Assembly (NCBI RefSeq): GCF_000145275.1
Contig: NC_014393.1
Coordinates: 806,001-870,000, forward strand
Direction of reading: 5' to 3'
Length of the DNA: 64,000 nucleotides
Source of the DNA: Clostridium cellulovorans 743B
Lineage (GTDB): Bacteria; Bacillota; Clostridia; Clostridiales; Clostridiaceae
Part shown: positions 10,273 to 17,180 of the stretch, one piece after another
How the letters are laid out: each line of letters opens with the position of its first letter
Numbering within the stretch: position 1 is the stretch's first letter
The notes under the pieces: generated by a model
Told to the model about the DNA's origin: nothing
What the model saw: the letters and a program-made list of their open reading frames with translations, nothing else
Database searches by the model: none
Translations under genes and position numbers: made by a program

Positions 10273-10704
10273 ATGAAAAAGACATGGATAACTTATGGGC
10301 TGATAGCTTGTGTCAGCTTAGCGTTAGTCACTGGATGTGTAAAGAAAGAGGATAAAGAAGAAGTTACCACAACCACAAGAACAACCATATCTGCTAATGA
10401 CGTAGATAATATAGTAGTATCAAAGGATAATAAAAGGATGGAAACCTTGATAAAAGGGATAGATGACGATAAGATAGATGAGTTCGTAGAAATATATAAC
10501 AGTGCAGATTTCACTGAAGATGCATCGATAGATGAAGATCAACAAATAGAGTTAACAATAAATCTTAGCAATGCAGATACTGTAGAGTTAAGTGGTGGCG
10601 ATGAAAATTATGAGAGCTGCTATTATAACGGCAAAACTTTTAAGGTATCTAGTGAAGAATTAGCAAATTATTTTGATAGCTTAAATTATCGTTATTTAAA
10701 ATAA
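10273..10704 (+). CDS. Small lipoprotein of unknown function
   Basis: A 143-residue predicted lipoprotein. The N-terminus MKKTWITYGLIAC is followed by a hydrophobic run and the lipobox LVTGC, so the mature protein would begin at Cys22. A short charged and Thr-rich linker (EEVTTTTRTT) leads into an acidic domain of about 100 residues with no motif I recognise. A GGGGGATC ribosome binding site precedes the ATG. It lies 109 nt after the amidase-like gene and may be co-expressed. A strong terminator follows. Confidence 0.75.
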   Translation: MKKTWITYGLIACVSLALVTGCVKKEDKEEVTTTTRTTISANDVDNIVVSKDNKRMETLIKGIDDDKIDEFVEIYNSADFTEDASIDEDQQIELTINLSNADTVELSGGDENYESCYYNGKTFKVSSEELANYFDSLNYRYLK

Positions 10705-10786
10705 ATTTACATAGAACTAGAATATAGGATTTGAGGAATATAAAGTTCAGTGGATTAGTAAAAATAAAATCCTATATAAGTTCTTT

Positions 10787-10835
10787 GAGCTTATAAATAT
10801 ATTTTTAGGGATATATTTATAAGCTGTTTTTTATT
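10787..10835 (+). terminator. Intrinsic terminator after the lipoprotein gene
   Basis: AGCTTATAAATATAT pairs with ATATATTTATAAGCT around a short loop, followed by GTTTTTTATT. Confidence 0.85.
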
Positions 10836-10869
10836 ATATAAGAAAAAACTAAAAACCTTTTCATATATA

Positions 10870-10898
10870 TTGACAGTTACAAAGATAAGGTCTAATAT
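10870..10898 (+). promoter_or_regulatory. Sigma-A type promoter for the trpS leader
   Basis: TTGACA at 10870-10875 and TAATAT at 10893-10898 are separated by exactly 17 bp. The pair lies immediately upstream of the T-box leader. Confidence 0.8.
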
Positions 10899-11080
10899 AT
10901 TTATATAATCGATGACAAGAATAGTAAGTTTAAAACAAGCTAAAAGAGAGCTGAGGATTGGTGGAACCTTAGTAGTGATGTTTAAACTGAATGGGCCTTT
11001 GAGATGTTTTATGAAATAAGTAATAAAGCCGTAGCCAGCGTTAATGGTAGAGGAGAAAATGTTTTTTTACATATGCTTTG

Positions 11081-11163
11081 ATATATAAATTCCAATAATA
11101 TTTATACATTAAATACAGAGTTTACTGAAGTCAATGTAGATTTTTAATGAGAACGTATATATA
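11081..11163 (+). repeat. Dispersed palindromic-end element, copy 3 (inside the T-box leader)
   Basis: Left end ATATATAAATTCCAATAATA, core TTTATACATTAAATACA, then CAATGTAGATTTTTAATG and right end GAACGTATATATA. It is homologous along its length with copies 1, 4, 5 and 6. Its position between T-box stem I and the antiterminator suggests insertion into a linker of the riboswitch. Confidence 0.72.
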
Positions 11164-11252
11164 ATTTCTTTATGAGAAATTACAGTGGAATTTTATTGAA
11201 GTATATTAAGAATAATCATTTCTTAAAATTTAGGTGGTACCGCGATATATTC

Positions 11253-11280
11253 GCCCTATGCAGTTTGCATAGGGTTTTTA
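11253..11280 (+). terminator. Regulated terminator of the trpS T-box
   Basis: CCCTATGCA pairs with TGCATAGGG around a short loop, followed by TTTTTA. The upstream TTCGCCC segment can alternatively join the antiterminator, as is usual for T-boxes. Confidence 0.85.
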
Positions 11281-11344
11281 ATTTAGATCTCTTGAAAAAT
11301 AGTGAGGGACAGATATTGATAGCTAAGATATAGGAGGAAATAAA

Positions 11345-12358
11345 ATGGAAGCTAATACAACAGAGAATAAAAAAGTTATTTTTAGTGGAATACAACCATC
11401 CGGGGATTTGACACTTGGAAACTATTTAGGGGCTTTAAAGAATTGGGTGAAACTTCAAGACCAATATGAATGTTATTATTGTATAGTAGATTTGCATGCA
11501 ATAACAGTAAGACAAGAGCCTAAAAATTTAAGAGCTAAAACTCTAGAACTTCTTGCAATCTATGTGGCAGCAGGAATTGATCCAGATAAAAATACATTAT
11601 TTATACAATCACATGTGCCAGCTCACAGTGAAGCTCAATGGTTATTAAATTGTAATTCTTACATAGGCGAACTATCAAGAATGACTCAATTTAAAGATAA
11701 ATCAGCAAAATATACAAATGTAAGTGCAGGATTATTAAACTATCCAGTACTTATGGCTGTAGATATATTGCTATACCAAACAGATTTAGTGCCAGTTGGT
11801 GGCGACCAAAAACAACACTTAGAGCTTACTCGTGACTTGGCTCAAAGATTTAATGGTGCTTATAGTGAAACTTTCAAGATTCCAGAACCATATATTCCAC
11901 CTACAGGAGCAAGAATAATGGATCTTCAAGAGCCGACAAAGAAGATGTCAAAATCAACTGAAAATCCAAATGGGTGTATATATATATTAGATCCTCCTGA
12001 AGTTATAAGAAAGAAGATAGCAAGAGCTGTAACTGATAGTATAGGAGTTGTTAAATACAGCGATGAGCAGCCAGGAGTTCAAAATCTTATGTCGATTTTA
12101 AGTACAATTACTGGAATGTCTTATGACGAAATCGAAAAGAAATATGAAGGCAAAGGCTATGGAGATTTTAAAAAGGACGTTGCAGAAGCAATAGTAGCTG
12201 AACTTGAACCGCTTCAATCAAAGGTAAAGGAACTTTTAGCTGACAAAAAGCAGCTTGAGGAGATTTACAGCAAGGGTGCACAAAAGGCAAACTATGTAGC
12301 AACTAAGACTTTAAGAAAGATGCAGAAGAAGATAGGCTTTATACCTGTGTCTAGATAA
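11345..12358 (+). CDS. trpS: Tryptophanyl-tRNA synthetase
   Basis: A 337-residue class I aminoacyl-tRNA synthetase that charges tRNA-Trp in the cytoplasm. The HIGH-equivalent motif is in SGDLTLGNYLGAL (TLGN at residues 23-26) and the KMSKS loop is at residues 200-204. GGDQKQHLELTRDLA is the usual tryptophan/AMP-site segment of TrpRS. The length is normal for the compact bacterial enzyme. GGAGG precedes the ATG. It is transcribed alone behind the T-box leader and ends at its own terminator, so supply should respond to tRNA-Trp charging. Confidence 0.97.
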   Translation: MEANTTENKKVIFSGIQPSGDLTLGNYLGALKNWVKLQDQYECYYCIVDLHAITVRQEPKNLRAKTLELLAIYVAAGIDPDKNTLFIQSHVPAHSEAQWLLNCNSYIGELSRMTQFKDKSAKYTNVSAGLLNYPVLMAVDILLYQTDLVPVGGDQKQHLELTRDLAQRFNGAYSETFKIPEPYIPPTGARIMDLQEPTKKMSKSTENPNGCIYILDPPEVIRKKIARAVTDSIGVVKYSDEQPGVQNLMSILSTITGMSYDEIEKKYEGKGYGDFKKDVAEAIVAELEPLQSKVKELLADKKQLEEIYSKGAQKANYVATKTLRKMQKKIGFIPVSR

Positions 12359-12385
12359 ATAAGTTTAAATGTTGAGAAAAATATT

Positions 12386-12436
12386 AAAGGATGTTAATAT
12401 AAGGATTAAAAGGTGCCTTGTATGAACATCCTTTTT
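12386..12436 (+). terminator. Terminator after trpS
   Basis: AAAGGATGTT pairs with AACATCCTTT around a loop of about 29 nt, followed by further T residues. Confidence 0.65.
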
Positions 12437-12534
12437 AGGTAAGACGTGTTAAAAAGGTTTTCGCCGACGTCTGATGTTTTACACAAGATAGAGGATATTA
12501 AAGAGTCTATTATATTATATTTGGGAGGGCTGCT

Positions 12535-12804
12535 ATGAAATTAAAAAAGTTAATGCTAAAAGGTTGTGTTATAACATTAGCAATCTTATACATACTATAT
12601 ACACCTAGTGCAGCTATAAAAAGTCACTTATTTTTTAGTAATCCTATAAAAAGTCTAACTTGTAGTATAACGAAATCTAATTATGTTGATTCATATTATG
12701 GACAACAATACTTGGTAGATGGTTTTGATGATATTCATTTTGGATATGTTAATAGAAATCTTGTAGGGTGGTGCTATTGGTCAGGGGGAGGTTCTGGCCC
12801 ATAA
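12535..12804 (+). CDS. Small secreted or membrane-anchored protein, unknown
   Basis: An 89-residue protein I cannot assign to a family. The N-terminus (MKLKKLMLKGCVITLAILYILYTPSAA) is a typical signal sequence, with possible cleavage after SAA near residue 27. The mature part of about 62 residues is Tyr/Gly/Asp-rich and ends in WCYWSGGGSGP, which has two Trp around a Cys; a second Cys lies in LTCSITKSN. The ribosome binding site GGGAGGG lies 7-8 nt before the ATG. An inverted repeat AGACGT/ACGTCT (12442-12472) lies in the leader. The gene is flanked by terminators and so is probably monocistronic. A secreted peptide or bacteriocin-like role is possible but unproven. Confidence 0.6.
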   Translation: MKLKKLMLKGCVITLAILYILYTPSAAIKSHLFFSNPIKSLTCSITKSNYVDSYYGQQYLVDGFDDIHFGYVNRNLVGWCYWSGGGSGP

Positions 12805-12902
12805 AAATGTTGTGTTGATTGGTGTTCATTAGGAAGTGAATAAGTTAAATACAAATATTCTAAGTTCATACCCTTTGAGGAGTGTGGATTTATTTCTTAC
12901 AC

Positions 12903-12938
12903 AAAAAGGGCTTCGTACTTAGTACGGCAGCCCTTTTG
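12903..12938. terminator. Bidirectional terminator between the small peptide gene and mntH
   Basis: AAAAAGGGCT pairs with AGCCCTTTT with an inner GTAC/GTAC stem. It has A- and T-runs suited to termination in both directions, between two convergent genes. Confidence 0.8.
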
Positions 12939-13008
12939 ACTTGTTGAAAGCCATATGGATTATAAAATGAGGAATTAAAACTTAAAATATTTTATTATAG
13001 TATCTGTA

Positions 13009-14271
13009 TTAAAATCCAATTAAGGTAGAATACAAAAGTACACAATTCAAAACTACAATTATTAGAGCAATTGCAAATCCAAATATCTTAGTAGCTGAGG
13101 AGTTCACGAATTCCCCCATAATAGATTTTTTGCTAGTTAAAAGAATCAGAGGAATTATTGCAGCAGGTAGTGCAAAGCTTAAAAAAACTTGACTAAGAAC
13201 TAGGGCTGTCATTGGATTTATTCCTATAGCTAGAATAAACATAGCTGGGACCATAGTGATGAGTCTTTTTATATTTGTAGGGATTTTTATATTAACAAAG
13301 CCATTCATAACCGTTTCGCCAGCCATAGTACCTACTGTAGAGGAGGAAAAACCAGAGGCAAGTAAGGCAATACCAAAAGCACCACTGGAAAGAGAGCCTA
13401 GTAGGGGACTTAAGGATTTGTGAGCATCCTCAATGGAATCAACTACAAGTCCACTTTTATAAAACACGGCAGCAGAAACTATTACCATAGCAGCATTAAC
13501 TATAAAAGCAATATTCATGGCTATGAATATATCTATTTTTTCTAGCTTAAGATGCTTTTTTTTCTGGCTTATTGAGCAATTTTTATTTCTGTCTTGAACT
13601 AGTTCTGAGTGCAAGTAAATTACATGAGGCATCACTGTAGCACCTAGCATTCCAACAGCTATTAATAACGAATTGTTATCAGGAAGTGTTGGTACCAATG
13701 TACCTAAAGCTATAGCAGAAAAATCAGGTCTTGCTAGGAAAAGTTCTATGGTATAAGCAAGACAGATGATGGCTACTAAAATGGTTATAACTATTTCAAT
13801 TAGCCTTTGTCCATATTTTTGAAGGTAAACTATTCCAAAGGTTATGATACCCGTTAATAAACCTGCTATGGGAAGCGGAATTCTAAATAAGAGGTAAAAC
13901 CCAAGGGAAGCTCCTAAAAATTCTGCTAGGGTAGTGGCGATTGTAGCTAGTCCTGCTACAAACCAAAATATCCAATTTACTTTTTTCGAAAATACCTTTC
14001 TACATAAGCCTGTTAAATTTTCTTCTGTAGCTATACCCAACTTAGCAGATAAGGTCTGAAGAAAAATTGCCATAAGGTTACTCCAAAATATAACCCATAA
14101 CAAGCTGTAATCATATGAAGAACCACCAGTAATATTTGTTGCAAAATTACCAGGGTCAATGTAAGCAACACTTACAACAAAAGCAGGTCCTATAAATTTT
14201 AAATTGCTCCTCAGTTTATTCTTAGTCAAGGGTCTATAAGTAAGACCTTTCCCTTCTTTTGCAGTTTGCAT
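13009..14271 (-). CDS. mntH: Nramp-family Mn2+/Fe2+ transporter
   Basis: A 420-residue polytopic membrane protein of the Nramp (MntH) family, which imports Mn2+ or Fe2+ with protons. The signature AYIDPGNFATNI (metal-binding DPGN in TM1) and GATVMPHVIYLHS (the MPH motif of TM6) are both present, with about eleven hydrophobic segments. The open frame extends upstream to 14316. A GGAGGTGG site 8 nt before the ATG at 14271 makes that the likely start. It diverges from an MntR/DtxR-type regulator with a repeated 19-bp operator-like array between them, which supports manganese control. Iron as substrate is the alternative. Confidence 0.9.
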   Translation of the reverse strand: MQTAKEGKGLTYRPLTKNKLRSNLKFIGPAFVVSVAYIDPGNFATNITGGSSYDYSLLWVIFWSNLMAIFLQTLSAKLGIATEENLTGLCRKVFSKKVNWIFWFVAGLATIATTLAEFLGASLGFYLLFRIPLPIAGLLTGIITFGIVYLQKYGQRLIEIVITILVAIICLAYTIELFLARPDFSAIALGTLVPTLPDNNSLLIAVGMLGATVMPHVIYLHSELVQDRNKNCSISQKKKHLKLEKIDIFIAMNIAFIVNAAMVIVSAAVFYKSGLVVDSIEDAHKSLSPLLGSLSSGAFGIALLASGFSSSTVGTMAGETVMNGFVNIKIPTNIKRLITMVPAMFILAIGINPMTALVLSQVFLSFALPAAIIPLILLTSKKSIMGEFVNSSATKIFGFAIALIIVVLNCVLLYSTLIGF

Positions 14272-14393
14272 AAGAGTTCCACCTCCGACGTAATCATAAG
14301 TTAAAAGTAAAGTCATATAAGTTATATATAGTAACAGCTGTTTAATATATTGAGATTAATGAAAAAATCAAAATTTTCACTACCAAGTTGTGA

Positions 14394-14488
14394 TAGTTAA
14401 CTTAAAAGAATTTAGTTAATACCAATAAATATAGTTAACGTTAATAAACACAGTTTACATAGAATAATTGAGTTGACCTAAACTAAAA
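14394..14488. promoter_or_regulatory. Five tandem 19-bp repeats between mntH and the regulator (candidate MntR operator array)
   Basis: TAGTTAAC-like words recur at 14394, 14413, 14432, 14451 and 14470, exactly 19 bp apart: TAGTTAAC, TAGTTAAT, TAGTTAAC, CAGTTTAC and GAGTTGAC. The AGTT at unit positions 2-5 and the A at position 7 are invariant, and positions 13, 16 and 17 are always A. A perfect palindrome TTAACGTTAA is at 14435-14444. Boxes of DtxR-family regulators span about 19 bp, so this may be a multi-site operator. Binding is inferred. Confidence 0.62.
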
Positions 14489-14640
14489 GAATTTCCCTTA
14501 TACAACTTATGAGATTATATATAGAAAAGTTACAGATATTGATTTTATTTTTAATGATAGGACATAGAAGGGAAAATAAATTAATATTATATAAGTAGGT
14601 TTAATATTTTTTACTAACTATATATTTAGGAGGCATTCGG

Positions 14641-15126
14641 GTGAAAGATAGTTTTTTTCATACCTTTAATGAATATATGAAAAAAGAACATAATGTTCTT
14701 ACCGCATCAATGGAAGATTATCTTGAGATGATATACAGACTTTCAATTAATGATAAGTTTACTCGAATAAAGGAGTTAGCTTCAGCTTTAAATGTGCAGC
14801 CATCCTCAGCGACAAAAATGGTTCAACGATTATCAGAATTAAAGCTATTAAAGTATGAGAAATATGGTTTAATTATATTTGAGGAAAAGGGAAGAGTTTT
14901 AGGAGAGTTGTTATATAGAAGGCATATAGTAGTAGAAGAATTTTTCAAATTAATAGGAGTTGGAGAAGAGCATATTTTAGAAGATACTGAAAAGGTGGAA
15001 CATACTATTTCTATAAATACTTTAAATTGTTTTGAACATATGACAAAGTTCTTTAAAGAAAATCCGGAAAACTTAAAGGATTATATTAATTATCTATCAA
15101 AGCAAGGTTTCAAGTTGAAACCTTAA
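14641..15126 (+). CDS. mntR: MntR/DtxR-family metal-dependent regulator
   Basis: A 161-residue regulator closely resembling MntR: a winged helix (about residues 20-90) and a dimerisation domain, without the SH3 domain of DtxR. The MntR manganese ligands are all recognisable: Asp26 and Glu29 in SMEDYLE, His95 in YRRH, and Glu117, Glu120 and His121 in TEKVEH. This supports Mn2+ sensing rather than iron. It starts with GTG after AGGAGG, and has about 15 extra N-terminal residues compared with B. subtilis MntR. Divergent transcription from the Nramp gene suggests that it represses the transporter when Mn2+ is plentiful. Confidence 0.87.
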   Translation: MKDSFFHTFNEYMKKEHNVLTASMEDYLEMIYRLSINDKFTRIKELASALNVQPSSATKMVQRLSELKLLKYEKYGLIIFEEKGRVLGELLYRRHIVVEEFFKLIGVGEEHILEDTEKVEHTISINTLNCFEHMTKFFKENPENLKDYINYLSKQGFKLKP

Positions 15127-15209
15127 TTTTTTTAGATGCCTATAGAATTAATAAACTTATTGTTCCAATGATTTATGATAGTGTAGAATAATTATATATA
15201 TAAAATTAG

Positions 15210-15243
15210 ATGGGCTGATGTTTTGAGTGTTGGCTCATTTTTA
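15210..15243 (+). terminator. Possible terminator after mntR
   Basis: ATGGGC can pair with GCTCAT (one G-U pair), followed by TTTTAG. The loop is long and the stem short. A possible truncated family repeat (TTGTTCCAATGATTT ... ATAGTGTAGAATAA, about 15159-15190) lies just before it. I see nothing else in 15250-15490. Confidence 0.4.
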
Positions 15244-15498
15244 GTGTGCTTATTGTAGTGAAAGGCTTCGAACATACTTTAAAGGTAAGATTAACTATAC
15301 AAAAAATGGATTGTAGTAAACAATAATATGAGATTTAAAAACAAAAAACAAACCACTAGTTATTGTAGATTCTCCGATTTATGACTTCATAAGATAAAAT
15401 TAGAAATATAGTTAAGAATATGTGAAGTAATTTTTTGATTAAGTAATAGAAGCTTATTATAACAGTAGGTATTTGAAAGAAATTTTTAGAGGGATTAT

Positions 15499-15630
15499 AT
15501 GACTATAGGAGTAGGATTAATTATATCGAAATATAGTAGTAAAGAATGTCTTGATGACATTAGAGAAAGATATGGATTAGACTTAATTGAAATATCAAAT
15601 AGTCATATTGATATGCAATTATTAAAATAG
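15499..15630 (+). CDS. 43-residue ORF, perhaps a truncated epimerase/isomerase-like fragment
   Basis: A short frame (ATG to TAG) with GAGGG upstream, ending 12 nt before the next gene, whose ribosome binding site GGGAG lies in the gap. The peptide runs MTIGVGLIISKYSS to NSHIDMQLLK. The pattern GLDLIEISNSHID resembles the N-terminal strand of TIM-barrel sugar-phosphate isomerases, so it may be a remnant or a genuine small protein translated with the next gene. Too short to decide. Confidence 0.4.
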   Translation: MTIGVGLIISKYSSKECLDDIRERYGLDLIEISNSHIDMQLLK

Positions 15631-15642
15631 GGAGATTAACAA

Positions 15643-16239
15643 ATGGAATTAAGGATTGAAAAAGTAAGACTAAAAGATAATTACCAGTACAAAATAATTG
15701 AGGAAGACAATCTTATTAATACAGCAGAAGTTAATCGTATTGTATATTTTGACTTTAGAAAAATATCTTTGTTTGATACTGATGGTAATGAAGTTATTAG
15801 TTTGAGGCAAGAAGATAAGAAGAAATTAATTCTTGAGAATACACCAATTATAAGTATATTTAGATTCAGCAGCTGTCCATATATATATTATAAAAATGGA
15901 GAAAATCAAGGATATTTACGTAACAATCATGGTTCAGTAATCGGAGAAATATTAGGTAAAAAATTTGAGATATGGAGCCACTCACACAAAGATATTTCCG
16001 TATATTGTGATGATGTACAGGTTGCAGCAATAAAAATAAAACGACTTAAAAAAGTTTATTGTGACGAATATAAAGTAATTTATGATAAAGATTTTGATAA
16101 AGAATTAGCGATAATGACTTGTTTATTTTCAGATGTAGTATGGAATATACCGTCTAATGAATTTGATGGCCCAAGGGATCAGTGGGAGAAACAGATATTT
16201 GGGAAAAAAATAAATTCTAATTGGAAACCAAAAGAATAG
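15643..16239 (+). CDS. Hypothetical protein, 198 aa
   Basis: I do not recognise the family. The protein is soluble, with no signal peptide or membrane segment, and is rich in alternating hydrophobic/charged strands (for example KISLFDTDGNEVISL and KFEIWSHSHKDISVYCDDVQVAAIKI). The pattern is reminiscent of the beta-barrel of LURP-one/Tubby-like proteins, but that is only an impression. GGGAG precedes the ATG. It is probably co-transcribed with the 43-codon ORF and ends at a strong terminator. Confidence 0.65.
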   Translation: MELRIEKVRLKDNYQYKIIEEDNLINTAEVNRIVYFDFRKISLFDTDGNEVISLRQEDKKKLILENTPIISIFRFSSCPYIYYKNGENQGYLRNNHGSVIGEILGKKFEIWSHSHKDISVYCDDVQVAAIKIKRLKKVYCDEYKVIYDKDFDKELAIMTCLFSDVVWNIPSNEFDGPRDQWEKQIFGKKINSNWKPKE

Positions 16240-16249
16240 ACATTAATTT

Positions 16250-16296
16250 AGCAAGTGGGTATAAGTAATAAGAACCCCACTTGCTATTTTTATAGG
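16250..16296 (+). terminator. Terminator after the 198-aa gene (copy 1 of a duplicated terminator)
   Basis: GCAAGTGGG pairs with CCCACTTGC around a loop starting TATAAGTAATAAG, then TATTTTTATAG. It is nearly the same as the hairpin at 16883-16925, including the bases after the stem. Confidence 0.85.
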
Positions 16297-16318
16297 TAAT
16301 TACGTCTCAGCCTAAAAG

Positions 16319-16768
16319 TTAACTAATAGGGTTTGACGACTGCTTGCCCAATTGAGGTTTAATTAACATAGCACCACTTGCAGTCATTATTAAGGATATA
16401 ACTGCTATTATACGGAAGAAAGCTAAATACCCTTTTATCCCAAAGAACTCAAGTCCATACCACGGACCTATTAGTAAAATTTCAAAAGGTAGAAACCATC
16501 CAATTGAAGCATCTGTAGCATTTAAATATACATTTACTAAAGTTGCTCCAAACGTAATAATCCAAAATATGCAGAAATACATCTTGAACCCTCGAGTTGA
16601 ACCTTTCGCGCCATATACTAACATTAAAATCCAACAAAAGATGTAGCCCAATGTGATAATTGCATTACTTACAGTCGCAGGTCCATGGAAGGTTTCGAGC
16701 AAACCCCAAACTGTACAAAAAATAGATATTGCAATTGAAAAACATAATAACGTTACTGCATTTTTCAT
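16319..16768 (-). CDS. Multi-pass membrane protein, unknown
   Basis: A 149-residue hydrophobic protein with four probable membrane segments (around residues 7-25, 36-56, 65-85 and 110-140). No family was recognised. The frame runs upstream to 16837, but AAGGAG lies 11 nt before the ATG at 16768 (MKNAVTLLCFS), so I take that start. It is the only minus-strand gene between two related terminators, with a plus-strand gene on each side. Confidence 0.62.
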   Translation of the reverse strand: MKNAVTLLCFSIAISIFCTVWGLLETFHGPATVSNAIITLGYIFCWILMLVYGAKGSTRGFKMYFCIFWIITFGATLVNVYLNATDASIGWFLPFEILLIGPWYGLEFFGIKGYLAFFRIIAVISLIMTASGAMLIKPQLGKQSSNPIS

Positions 16769-16882
16769 CTTTTGTAATCTCCTTAGAAATATATTTCTAT
16801 TTATTAAGTATATAGAGATTGTATCATAAGTTTCCAAACCAGCATAGATTTATATGCTTATGAAGATATAAACTTCAACTCG

Positions 16883-16925
16883 GCAAGTGGATGTAAGTAG
16901 CAGAAAAATCCACTTGCTATTTTAT
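16883..16925 (+). terminator. Orphan terminator (copy 2 of the duplicated terminator)
   Basis: GCAAGTGGAT pairs with ATCCACTTGC, followed by TATTTTATAG. It differs from the hairpin at 16250 by paired (compensating) changes in the stem. No plus-strand gene precedes it, so it is a displaced or duplicated terminator. Confidence 0.75.
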
Positions 16926-16970
16926 AGAGTAATTTCTTTATAACGTAAATGTTAGCTGACAGGTTATTTT

Positions 16971-17041
16971 TATAGAACTAAGATAAAGATATAAAAAACT
17001 TAAATGCAATATATAAGCTTTTGTATTAAAATAGTTCTATA
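16971..17041. repeat. 71-bp sequence with perfect 10-bp inverted ends
   Basis: TATAGAACTA at 16971-16980 is exactly inverted at 17032-17041 (TAGTTCTATA). Size and AT-richness resemble the dispersed elements, but the end sequence is different. It lies upstream of the nuclease-helicase gene. Confidence 0.45.
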
Positions 17042-17180
17042 GTGAATAAGACTCTTATACATGATTGGGGTAAAACATTAATTCATCAAGACAGTAGAAA
17101 ATTTTAGAACCCATGCTTTTTAGGTACCAGTGAAAGAAAGTATGTTGATTAATTAATGTAATGTATGGGGTGTTTAAAGG

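Larger units (their letters stand above)
10903..11284 (+). ncRNA. T-box leader (tRNA-Trp sensing) of trpS
   Basis: This leader reads through to trpS when uncharged tRNA binds. Stem I contains AGAGAGCTGAGGATTGGTGG and, on its descending side, GAATGGGCCTTTGAGATG. The TGG at 10992-10994 is the Trp specifier codon, matching the downstream gene. The T-box sequence TTAGGTGGTACCGCG is at about 11230-11244 and its TGGT would pair with the tRNA acceptor end. A terminator hairpin follows. Unusually, an 83-bp dispersed repeat (11081-11163) sits between stem I and the antiterminator. Confidence 0.92.
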
